A DNA stretch of 32,123 nucleotides from CAZESS01 sp964414415 (GTDB taxonomy: Archaea; Thermoplasmatota; E2; UBA202; DSCA01), in assembly GCA_964414415.1 (NCBI GenBank), contig CAYPWJ010000015.1, forward strand, positions 1-32,123, in the 5' to 3' direction. Position 1 is the stretch's first letter; each line of letters opens with the position of its first letter. Shown in pieces: positions 15,751 to 22,043 of this stretch. The notes under the pieces were generated by a model. The model was not told where the DNA came from, ran no database searches, and worked only from the letters and a program-made list of their open reading frames with translations. Both the position numbers and the translations under genes were made by a program.

Positions 15751-15751
15751 C

Positions 15752-16072
15752 ATGCGGCTGCTGGAAGAATGGTTCCCCGAGTTCGCCGGGGAACTGGACG
15801 AGATAGACAAGCTCTACCGGGAAAAGCGGATGATAGACGAAAAAACCTACCAGTTCATCTGCTTCGCCCTGGCTATCCGGGGACGGTCGACACCCTGCGT
15901 CCGGAAGCACTTCAAGGGAGCACTGGAGGCCGGCGCCACGCTCAAGGAGCTGGCATACATCATGGCGCTGGTGTTCCGGGAGAGCGCCGGCAACGATGAC
16001 TGCTGGGTCCACGACGTCCTCGACGACTATGAGGACGTGATGAAAGACAATATCCGCTGCTGCCCGGAGTAA
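15752..16072 (+). CDS. Carboxymuconolactone decarboxylase/AhpD-like protein
   Basis: A 106-residue helical protein of the AhpD-like superfamily. The core is FICFALAIRGRSTPCVRKHF, then KGALEAGATLKELAYIMALV. In typical members the active site is CxxCxxxH; here the first Cys is replaced by Ser (STPCVRKH), leaving one Cys and the His. Further cysteines lie at DDCWVH and in the C-terminal NIRCCPE. The classical peroxidase disulfide cannot form, so the protein may be a binding or transfer protein or use another Cys pair. GGAGGA lies 11 nt before the ATG at 15752. Upstream in-frame codons overlap the thioredoxin gene and are not used. Confidence 0.85.
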   Translation: MRLLEEWFPEFAGELDEIDKLYREKRMIDEKTYQFICFALAIRGRSTPCVRKHFKGALEAGATLKELAYIMALVFRESAGNDDCWVHDVLDDYEDVMKDNIRCCPE

Positions 16073-16079
16073 AGAAAAC

Positions 16080-16487
16080 ATGAAGACGCTGGAGATAGAA
16101 TGGCGGCATCTCGAACTGGACGATGGCACCTGCATCCGCTGCTCCGAGACAGGTAAGAGCCTGCAGGAAGTCATCACAGAACTGGAGGAGGAACTGCAGG
16201 CACGTGGCGTCGAGCTCTCGTTCACGGAGACGACGCTCCCGGAGGAAAAGCTCCCGCAGTCGAACATGATCCTGATAAACGACCGGCCGCTGGAGGACGT
16301 CCTCGCCGGCGCCGAGACAGGCGAGAGCTACTGCGGGTCCTGCTCCTGCCTGACCGGCAGAGAGGCATACTGCAGGACGGTATCCTACGACGGAGAAACA
16401 TACGAGGAGATACCCGAGGAGGTCATCCGGGAGGCGGTTTTCGCGGTGGTCGACACAGCTGACGCGGCAACCGAAACGCGTGGGTGA
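16080..16487 (+). CDS. DUF2703 family protein
   Basis: A 135-residue protein that matches DUF2703: EIEWRHLELDDGTCIRCSETG at the start, then LQEVITELEEELQARGVEL, FTETTLPEEKL, NMILINDRPLEDVLAGAE, and the Cys-rich SYCGSCSCLTGREAYCRTV. Six or more cysteines, including CxxC and CxxCxC spacings, point to metal or metalloid binding. The N-terminal fold resembles a thioredoxin-like half. Function is unknown; members commonly sit in arsenic- or mercury-related gene clusters. It is the last gene of the seven-gene operon and is followed within 2 nt by a 94-nt inverted-repeat element. Confidence 0.88.
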   Translation: MKTLEIEWRHLELDDGTCIRCSETGKSLQEVITELEEELQARGVELSFTETTLPEEKLPQSNMILINDRPLEDVLAGAETGESYCGSCSCLTGREAYCRTVSYDGETYEEIPEEVIREAVFAVVDTADAATETRG

Positions 16488-16488
16488 T

Positions 16489-16582
16489 GACACGCCCGGG
16501 GACGGATACCTGCAACGAGCTTCTGCAGCCGGGGCTCCACATCTCGCTTTCTATACCGGTAGGGATAATACCCTGGCGTGTC
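16489..16582 (+). other. Structured intergenic element (12-bp closing stem)
   Basis: GACACGCCCGGG (16489-16500) and CCCTGGCGTGTC (16571-16582) form a 12-bp stem with one mismatch enclosing 70 nt. Inside are CTGCA/TGCAG and AGGG-ATAATA-CCCT stems and the palindrome TACCGGTA. It starts 2 nt after the DUF2703 stop, so it could stabilise or end the operon mRNA, or be a separate small RNA. No known family is recognised. Confidence 0.45.
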
Positions 16583-16603
16583 GGCATCGCAGGACATAAA
16601 CGT

Positions 16604-16611
16604 GATATAAC
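16604..16611 (+). promoter_or_regulatory. TATA box of thpR-cca
   Basis: GATATAAC on the plus strand, centred 29 nt before the ATG at 16637. ACATAAACG at 16594-16602 is a weaker alternative. Confidence 0.5.
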
Positions 16612-16636
16612 GTCAGGTGCATGTAGACAGGATACC

Positions 16637-17191
16637 ATGGCAACACATCGCCTCTTTACCGCCATCGACATCGGCAGGCGGCAGCAACTCGTGGAGCTCG
16701 AGAGAGAGCTGGACGACACCGGGGCCGACCTCAAGCTGGTGGACCCCGAGAACATCCATATCACCATGAAGTTCCTGGGTGACACCGACGAAGCGAAGAT
16801 ACCGGCCATCGAGGATGCCATGCGCACCGCCGCCGCCAGCGTGGAGCCCTACCAGGCGGCGCTGCAGGGCGTCGGCGTCTTCCCGCACCTCGACTACATC
16901 AAGGTCGTCTGGATCGGCGTCGACGACGACGGGCAGACGAAACAGATAGCGGAGACGCTGGAGCAGGAACTGACGGCGCAGGGCTTCCGGGAGGAACGAC
17001 ACGAGTTCACTCCGCATGCCACCGTCGCCCGGATGAAAGGCGCCCGCGGCAAAAACGCGGTCCAGGAGCTCGTCCAGCGGCACAAGGATACGGGGTTCGG
17101 CGAGCTCAGCGTCGACGGCATCCAGCTGAAAAAAAGCGAGCTGCAGCCGGAGGGGCCCGTCTACACGACGCTCAGCCACATCGGACTATGA
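16637..17191 (+). CDS. thpR: RNA 2',3'-cyclic phosphodiesterase
   Basis: A 184-residue member of the 2H phosphoesterase superfamily that opens 2',3'-cyclic phosphates on RNA ends. The two catalytic HxT motifs are visible: HITMKFLG (about residue 42) and HATVARMKG (about residue 125). The start HRLFTAIDI is characteristic of the family, so the ATG at 16637 is chosen over a frame extending 51 codons upstream through the structured element. It overlaps cca as ATGA, a pairing common in archaea and consistent with tRNA 3'-end metabolism. Confidence 0.93.
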   Translation: MATHRLFTAIDIGRRQQLVELERELDDTGADLKLVDPENIHITMKFLGDTDEAKIPAIEDAMRTAAASVEPYQAALQGVGVFPHLDYIKVVWIGVDDDGQTKQIAETLEQELTAQGFREERHEFTPHATVARMKGARGKNAVQELVQRHKDTGFGELSVDGIQLKKSELQPEGPVYTTLSHIGL

Positions 17192-18531
17192 CCACGCACC
17201 GGGAGCTACGCGAGCAGGTGCTCAACGAGGTGGTGCCCACCACGGCGGAGCGACGTGAGCTGCAGGAGGCGGTCGAGGCGTTGAAGCAGGAGATACGCGA
17301 CGTAGCCGCACGGAAGGACATCGACATCTCAGTGATGCTTGTGGGCTCCATCGCCAAGGACACCTACCTGCACGGCGCGCTCGACATCGACCTGTTCCTG
17401 CTGTTCCCTCCGAACACGCCGAGGGAGACGATGAAACAGCGGGCGCTCGACATCGGCACCGCGGTGCTCGATGACTGGGACATCCAGTACGCGGAGCATC
17501 CCTACGTCCGCGGCACCCATGGAGGCTACGACGCCGACGTGGTACCCTGCTACGAGGTGAGCGATGCAGCGGAGATGCAGAGCGCCGTCGACCGGACGCC
17601 GTTCCACACGGAGTACATCCAGCGGCATCTCCAGGAAAAGCAGAAGGACGACGTCCGGCTGCTCAAACAGTTCATGCAGGGCGTCGGCTGCTACGGCGCC
17701 GAGGAACGCGTGCGGGGCTTCGCCGGCTACCTCGCCGAGCTGCTCGTCATCAGATATGGCTCCTTCATGGAGGTGCTCCGCCATGCCCCTGGATGGCAGG
17801 ACGGGACGGTGCTGTCGCTGTCCGACGACACCGCGGCGTCGTTCCCCGAGCCGTTCGTATTCATCGACCCGGTGGACCCGTCGCGGAACGTCGCCGCCGC
17901 CGTATCCGACGCGAAGCGACGGCTGTTCATGCAGGCCGCCGCCGCCTACCTCGAGGGCCCCCGGCTGACGTTCTTTTTCCCCCGGCCGGTCGACCCCTGG
18001 CCGCCCGAGCAGATACAGCCACGGCTCCAGCAATGGATAGGCATCGAGCTGCCGCGGCCCGACGTCGTCGACGACATCCTGTACTCACAGGTCCGCAAGG
18101 CCGTCCGGAGCCTGGAGACGCTGCTGGAGGAGCACAGCTTTACTCCCCTCGAGGGCACCTACCACGTCGACGACACGATTTTGCTGGCCGTCAGACTCAA
18201 GCAACGGGAGCTGCCACAGCAGCGCGTCCATCAGGGACCACCCGCCGAGCAACAAGAACACGCTACGGCATTCAAAGAAAAATGGGAAGGACACCCCCGG
18301 ACGGTGGAGGCACCCTTCCTGGACGACGGACGATGGAAGGTCACCATCACGCGGCGGTACCGACAGGCCGGAGAGCTCCTCCACGACAAGCTCGATGAAC
18401 TCAACCTCGGCAAACACATCAGCCGGCAGACCAGCGAGGCAGCGGTGCTCACCGACGGCGAGCTGGCACAGAACAAATACGCCCGATTCTGGACCAGGCA
18501 GCTATCCGACAGTATGCCCTGGGAACGCTAG
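17188..18531 (+). CDS. cca: CCA-adding tRNA nucleotidyltransferase, archaeal class I
   Basis: A 447-residue enzyme that builds or repairs the CCA end of tRNA without a template. The nucleotidyltransferase signature is VGSIAKDTYLHGALDIDLFL (GS followed by DxD, about residues 52-71), with the third carboxylate in DADVVPCYEV. The following regions, DVRLLKQFMQGVGCYGAEER and RGFAGYLAELLVIRYGSF, match the central domain of archaeal class I enzymes, and PRPVDPWPPEQI and the C-terminal LGKHI segment follow. Length is normal. It is translationally coupled to thpR and overlaps the convergent coiled-coil gene at CTAG (18528-18531). Confidence 0.96.
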   Translation: MTTHRELREQVLNEVVPTTAERRELQEAVEALKQEIRDVAARKDIDISVMLVGSIAKDTYLHGALDIDLFLLFPPNTPRETMKQRALDIGTAVLDDWDIQYAEHPYVRGTHGGYDADVVPCYEVSDAAEMQSAVDRTPFHTEYIQRHLQEKQKDDVRLLKQFMQGVGCYGAEERVRGFAGYLAELLVIRYGSFMEVLRHAPGWQDGTVLSLSDDTAASFPEPFVFIDPVDPSRNVAAAVSDAKRRLFMQAAAAYLEGPRLTFFFPRPVDPWPPEQIQPRLQQWIGIELPRPDVVDDILYSQVRKAVRSLETLLEEHSFTPLEGTYHVDDTILLAVRLKQRELPQQRVHQGPPAEQQEHATAFKEKWEGHPRTVEAPFLDDGRWKVTITRRYRQAGELLHDKLDELNLGKHISRQTSEAAVLTDGELAQNKYARFWTRQLSDSMPWER

Positions 18532-19388
18532 ATGAGCCCGGCCTTCTGCAGGAGCATGAAATCCTCGGTGGAGAGCTTCTCGCCTTTCTTGAAGCGCTCG
18601 TAGACGTCGTCGGCTTCCTCCTGGATGGCGCTCCGCTTCTCCTGGATGGCTTCTTTTTTCTCCTGTTTCTTGATGGCCTTTATCTCGTCTTCGACGTCCC
18701 TGATCTCTTTGACGTGGGAGACCATCTTTTTGTGGGCCTTGTCAGCGTCGAGGCGGGTGAGCACGTATTGCTTCTGGACTTTTTTGAGGTCCTTGTAGAG
18801 CTCGTCTGACTTGTTGAACGCGTCGATCATCTTGACGTGGTGGTTCTGCGCGCGTTCAGCGAGCTCGGTGACTTTTTCGTGGGCCTTGTCGCCTTTCTCC
18901 TTCATCCGTTTCTGTTTCTCGATGACCTCGCGGAGCTCGGGGTTCTCCTGGAGGATCCGCTGTCGTTCTTTGATCTTCCGGTTGAGCCCCTTGAGCTCCT
19001 CGACCAGGTTCTGCTCCGCCTTCTTGGAGAGCTGCTGCGTCATCTGCTTGAACTCGAGTTTCTGCTTGCGGTCCTTGAGCGCCTCGATGGGGGTCTCCTG
19101 CGGCAGGTATTTTTTACGAAGAGCTTCAGCTTCTTTTTTGAGTTCCTTGTGCCGGTCGTTGTATTCCCTTCGTTTTTCCTTGATGCTGGCGACGCGTTCG
19201 TTGATCTCGTCGCGTTTCTCCTTATGCCGGATGCCTTCCTCCTTTGATTCCTTTATCCGGTGGGCGATATCGAATTTTTTTTGCTTGAGCTCGCGGGTTT
19301 TCTTGTTGAGGCGGTCTCTCTTCTGTTTCGCCTTGCCGATTTTTTCCTGCAGTTCTTCCCGTTTCTTCTGAAGCTCCTCGACGGACAT
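18528..19388 (-). CDS. Archaeal coiled-coil protein
   Basis: A 286-residue protein that is almost entirely predicted coiled coil, rich in Lys, Glu, Arg and Gln (for example ELQKKREELQEKIGKAKQ). It breaks only near YLPQETPIEALKDRKQKLEF (about residue 95) and at a C-terminal cap, FKKGEKLSTEDFMLLQKAGL. It belongs to a conserved family of about 290-residue archaeal coiled-coil proteins that are sometimes misannotated as phosphoserine phosphatase. The function is unknown; the family is widespread in euryarchaea. No Cys and no catalytic motif are seen. A strong TATA box lies about 29 nt before the ATG at 19388. Confidence 0.85.
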   Translation of the reverse strand: MSVEELQKKREELQEKIGKAKQKRDRLNKKTRELKQKKFDIAHRIKESKEEGIRHKEKRDEINERVASIKEKRREYNDRHKELKKEAEALRKKYLPQETPIEALKDRKQKLEFKQMTQQLSKKAEQNLVEELKGLNRKIKERQRILQENPELREVIEKQKRMKEKGDKAHEKVTELAERAQNHHVKMIDAFNKSDELYKDLKKVQKQYVLTRLDADKAHKKMVSHVKEIRDVEDEIKAIKKQEKKEAIQEKRSAIQEEADDVYERFKKGEKLSTEDFMLLQKAGLI

Positions 19389-19411
19389 TATACGGACAAC
19401 CTAATAGGGGT

Positions 19412-19424
19412 ATTTTATAAAAAA
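19412..19424 (-). promoter_or_regulatory. TATA box of the coiled-coil gene
   Basis: TTTTTATAAAATA on the minus strand, centred about 29 nt before the ATG at 19388. It follows directly on the stop of the PAS-protein gene. Confidence 0.6.
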
Positions 19425-19430
19425 TTTTGC

Positions 19431-20336
19431 CTATTCGCAGATGGTGCCATCCCGGACGACGTTTTTGACGACGCTTTCCACCCGGTCGACCGCGTCACGG
19501 GTGATCCTGAGCTTTCGGCGTGTCTCCGGGTCGGCCTCCCTGATGGAGAGATTGAGGTAGCCCTTGGCGATGCAGAGCGGATTGAAGAAGTGATGGGAGA
19601 CGTCCTCGATGAACCGCCGCTCGCGCTCGACGGCCTGCTCCATCCGCCGGCGGGAGCTGATGTACTCGTTTTCAAGCTGCTTGTGCCGGGTGACATCCAT
19701 GACGTTGACGAGCACCGCCGGCTCGCCCTCATAGCTGATGGAGGTAGCGGTGCACTCGAGCCAGGTGCCGTTGCCGTGCGCCTGCAGCCGGATGATGCAC
19801 GGCGGCGGGGTGCCGTCCCGTGCAGCGTGGAGGAGATTCCGGGCGGCTTTCTGGTCGCCCGGGTGGACGTGGTCGAGAAACCGGGTGCCGGTGACGCTGC
19901 CTTCGCCGATGATCGTCGTGAAGGCATGGTTGGCGTAGATGCATTCACCGTCGCGGAGGATGGCGATGCCCGTCGGCGCGTGCTCCGTCAACAAGCGAAA
20001 TTTTTCTTCGCGTTCCTTGAGAGCCTGCCGGGCGTGGCGTTGTTCGCTGACGTCGCGGATAACCAACGCTGCACCGCCGGGCACCGGGACGCCGTCGATC
20101 GTGTATGCCTGGCTGTCGGGCTGCCAGTGGACGCCGGTGAGGCACTGCCGGTCGTCGAGCAACCTCCGGCGTTGTTCATCGGTGAGCGAGCAGGCGTCGC
20201 CTGTCATCTCAGCTGCGGCCTCGTTCTGGTAGGTGACGTCGCCAGCGGTGTCGATGACGATGACGCCGACGGGGACATAATCCAGGATAGCCTGGAGTGA
20301 AGCCGGTGGCGCTGCTGCGTCCGCATCCCCGCCCAT
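19431..20336 (-). CDS. PAS-domain protein ending in a histidine-kinase-like H-box, no ATPase domain
   Basis: A 301-residue cytosolic sensor. A first PAS domain (about residues 10-100, AILDYVPVGVIVIDTAGDVT) and a second (about residues 115-220, LLTEHAPTGIAILRDGECIY) are followed by a coiled helix and the segment VSHHFFNPLCIAKGYLNLSI (about residue 245). This resembles the H-box of histidine kinases, but the residue after the His is His rather than Glu. The chain ends after the second helix (RVESVVKNVV), with no N, G1 or G2 ATP-binding boxes. The same tail ends the 29832-31934 protein, so this is a natural architecture rather than a truncation. It may act as a phosphotransfer or dimerisation partner. 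The TATA box at 20361-20374 supports the ATG at 20336 over one at 20354. Confidence 0.83.
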   Translation of the reverse strand: MGGDADAAAPPASLQAILDYVPVGVIVIDTAGDVTYQNEAAAEMTGDACSLTDEQRRRLLDDRQCLTGVHWQPDSQAYTIDGVPVPGGAALVIRDVSEQRHARQALKEREEKFRLLTEHAPTGIAILRDGECIYANHAFTTIIGEGSVTGTRFLDHVHPGDQKAARNLLHAARDGTPPPCIIRLQAHGNGTWLECTATSISYEGEPAVLVNVMDVTRHKQLENEYISSRRRMEQAVERERRFIEDVSHHFFNPLCIAKGYLNLSIREADPETRRKLRITRDAVDRVESVVKNVVRDGTICE

Positions 20337-20360
20337 GCTATCGCACCAATGCAAGCCCCG

Positions 20361-20374
20361 CGATTTATTTAAAC
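20361..20374 (-). promoter_or_regulatory. TATA box of the PAS-protein gene
   Basis: GTTTAAATAAATCG on the minus strand, about 31 nt before the ATG at 20336 and too close to the alternative at 20354. Confidence 0.5.
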
Positions 20375-20493
20375 ATTTCTAAAATGGCTGCTAACAGATT
20401 GAGGACAAAACAGGGATGATTCGAGATGTGGCACAATGTTTAACACCGCCGGCGTGATGTACAGGTGGATACAGTTTCGGTTGCGAGGCCAGC

Positions 20494-20503
20494 GAGGTGG
20501 ATC
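20494..20503 (+). promoter_or_regulatory. Shine-Dalgarno site of the zinc-ribbon gene
   Basis: GAGGTGGATC, 6 nt before the ATG at 20510. It sets this start over a GTG at 20465 that would add 15 unlikely residues. Confidence 0.6.
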
Positions 20504-20509
20504 CTGTAT

Positions 20510-20740
20510 ATGAATGCGAAGGAGCTCGGCGTGGCGTTGATCGCCCTCGCCATATTCGGTCTGCTGTTCCCGCTCAAGATTATGCTCTTGGTCGGCGTGT
20601 CGTATTTCTTGTTTATAGGAGGTGTCGTCCTCCTGGCTGTCCATCGCTTCGTCCTCACCAAGCAATGCCCCGCCTGCGGCGAACGAGTCGACAAAGACGC
20701 GATGCAATGCCCCCACTGCGACAACGTCAACGGGCTGTAG
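20510..20740 (+). CDS. Small membrane protein with C-terminal zinc ribbon
   Basis: A 76-residue protein with two transmembrane helices (about residues 7-22 and 25-43) followed by a cytosolic zinc ribbon, CPACGERVDKDAMQCPHCD, with two CxxC knuckles. No specific family is recognised. Such proteins are common in archaea and their role is unknown; zinc binding is inferred from the Cys pairs. It is transcribed divergently from the PAS protein and has a TATA-like GTTTAACAC near 20438. Confidence 0.75.
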   Translation: MNAKELGVALIALAIFGLLFPLKIMLLVGVSYFLFIGGVVLLAVHRFVLTKQCPACGERVDKDAMQCPHCDNVNGL

Positions 20741-20849
20741 TCCGTAGCCCACGGGCACAGATTATCCCAGCAATCGTTCGCCTCCGGCGAGGCCGAACGC
20801 AAACATTTATTCTGAAGACCCAATATTTGTAGGGTGAAAGACATGACGG

Positions 20850-20971
20850 CTACAGGATGTCGCCCGGCTGCCATTCAACGTATTCCTCTCGGTCGTCATA
20901 CTTTCGCTTCCGTAATTCAGCCAGTTTTTCTGTAATATCATAGATGACACTGTTATCTCATCCTCCAGCAT
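20850..20971 (-). pseudogene. Frameshifted small ORF downstream of hepT
   Basis: Five bases after the hepT stop, an ATG at 20971 begins MLEDEITV in one frame. A charged protein-like stretch, IYDITEKLAELRKRKYDDRE, followed by EYVEWQPGDIL and a stop (20850-20852), continues in another. The span is 122 nt, not a multiple of three, so a single frameshift would join a protein of about 38-40 residues. It could be a third small component of the toxin-antitoxin locus, a decayed gene, or a sequencing error. I recognise no family. Confidence 0.35.
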
Positions 20972-20975
20972 CGTA

Positions 20976-21398
20976 TCAGTCTGATGCGAGCATCTTTTTT
21001 ACCTGGCTGGAAAAAGCCTCCAGATGCCGATGGTCACGCTGCAGGATTTCGTGGATGACATCCAGGTCCAGCCGCCAGTAGATGTGAACCAGCATGTTTC
21101 GGAAGCCTGCCAGATCTGCCAGTTCGCTGGCCATATCTAGAGATATCACGTTTTCCTCAGCCAATATATCAAATGCTTCCCGATATGTAGACGGCTTCCG
21201 CAGATTCTTTTCGGCGATGACGTGGTGAGCAATGTCGATCGCGGCTTGGATGGCCACCAGCATGGCATGGAGAACCATGTTTCGGGTGTCCCTGTCCGTT
21301 TTCAGCTTTTCCGCCGGGAACGCCTTGTACCGTCTCCAGTCTTTCAGCGACGCTTCCAGTTCATTTAGATGGTCAAGTATTCGCTCTTCGTCTATCAC
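20976..21398 (-). CDS. hepT: HepT-like HEPN ribonuclease toxin
   Basis: A 140-residue HEPN-domain protein (DUF86 family). The catalytic Rx4HxY motif is intact as RNMLVHIYW (about residue 103), with the preceding helix ISLDMASELADLAGF typical of HepT. In characterised MntA-HepT pairs the toxin cleaves RNA and is silenced when the antitoxin adenylylates the Tyr of this motif, which is present here. The gene starts with GTG at 21398, one base after the antitoxin stop. It is followed by a small frameshifted ORF. Antiphage or stress function is inferred from the family. Confidence 0.92.
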   Translation of the reverse strand: MIDEERILDHLNELEASLKDWRRYKAFPAEKLKTDRDTRNMVLHAMLVAIQAAIDIAHHVIAEKNLRKPSTYREAFDILAEENVISLDMASELADLAGFRNMLVHIYWRLDLDVIHEILQRDHRHLEAFSSQVKKMLASD

Positions 21399-21399
21399 G

Positions 21400-21804
21400 C
21401 TATGCCTCCAGCAGTTCCCGTTTCAGCCACCCCGATGTCTCCCGGTAGTCCATGTAAGAGGACAACACCTGGGCTTCAAACCGTATCCGTTCCTTGTCAT
21501 CCCGGGAAAAAACCACCTCTCCTGTTTTCACCACTTCATACTGAAATTCGACAGGTGCAACGTTGACAATCCGTACATCCACTTCTTTGGCATAGTCCAG
21601 TGCCTTCTCTATCTCCCGTGCAACCTTCATGCCATACTTTACCCGCCGGTAGGAATCCATCTCGGCCGGGAGATATATTGCGACATCTATGTCCCTGAAC
21701 TGGTCGCTTTCCAGAATGGAGCCAAAGAGATATGCAAACCGTATCTTTTCGAATCGGGAAACGACATTTGTGATATGAGGGACATATCTCCCCGCGGTAT
21801 CCAT
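21400..21804 (-). CDS. mntA: MntA-like minimal nucleotidyltransferase antitoxin
   Basis: A 134-residue nucleotidyltransferase that pairs with HepT. The active-site loop is YLFGSILESDQFRDIDVAIY, with GS and a DxD carboxylate pair. The spacing between them is eight residues instead of the usual ten. The third carboxylate is probably the Asp in VDVRIVN. The family's role is to neutralise HepT by transferring AMP to the toxin. A TATA box at 21825-21833 lies 25 nt before the ATG at 21804, so I chose it over another ATG two codons upstream. Antitoxin first and toxin second is the usual order. Confidence 0.88.
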   Translation of the reverse strand: MDTAGRYVPHITNVVSRFEKIRFAYLFGSILESDQFRDIDVAIYLPAEMDSYRRVKYGMKVAREIEKALDYAKEVDVRIVNVAPVEFQYEVVKTGEVVFSRDDKERIRFEAQVLSSYMDYRETSGWLKRELLEA

Positions 21805-21824
21805 ACACATCCATCGGGAGGCAA

Positions 21825-21833
21825 TTAAAATAG
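21825..21833 (-). promoter_or_regulatory. TATA box of mntA-hepT
   Basis: CTATTTTAA on the minus strand, centred 25 nt before the ATG at 21804, which implies a leaderless mRNA. Confidence 0.5.
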
Positions 21834-22012
21834 TTTTTCAATTATCCCCGCTACAACTTTTATGTCATTCCAGCGAACCAGTAACCCGTCTGCCACCGCT
21901 CGTCGTCGTTCTCCCTTCCAACGTTCCTGCCGCGCCACCATGGAATCCCGCTGCCAGACGCAGGGAGCCATGCCCCCGTACAACCATCTCCGGTCATCCA
22001 AATATAGCCAAG

Positions 22013-22021
22013 TTTTAATAG
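22013..22021 (+). promoter_or_regulatory. TATA box of pheS
   Basis: TTTTAATAG on the plus strand, centred 27 nt before the ATG at 22044. It excludes the in-frame GTG at 22026. Confidence 0.6.
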
Positions 22022-22043
22022 CCGGGTGACGTTTCCCAAAGCA

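Noticed and set aside
15668..15751. Extended start of the second AhpD-like protein
   Set aside because: The extra 28 codons lie in the thioredoxin gene in another frame and encode no conserved sequence.
16484..16636. Long N-terminal extension of thpR
   Set aside because: It passes through the structured element and the TATA box; ThpR proteins start close to HRLFTAIDI.
21860..22040. Possible protein fragment or tRNA between mntA and pheS
   Set aside because: A minus-strand open frame here overlaps the pheS start, shows no motif, and no cloverleaf or T-arm consensus could be found.
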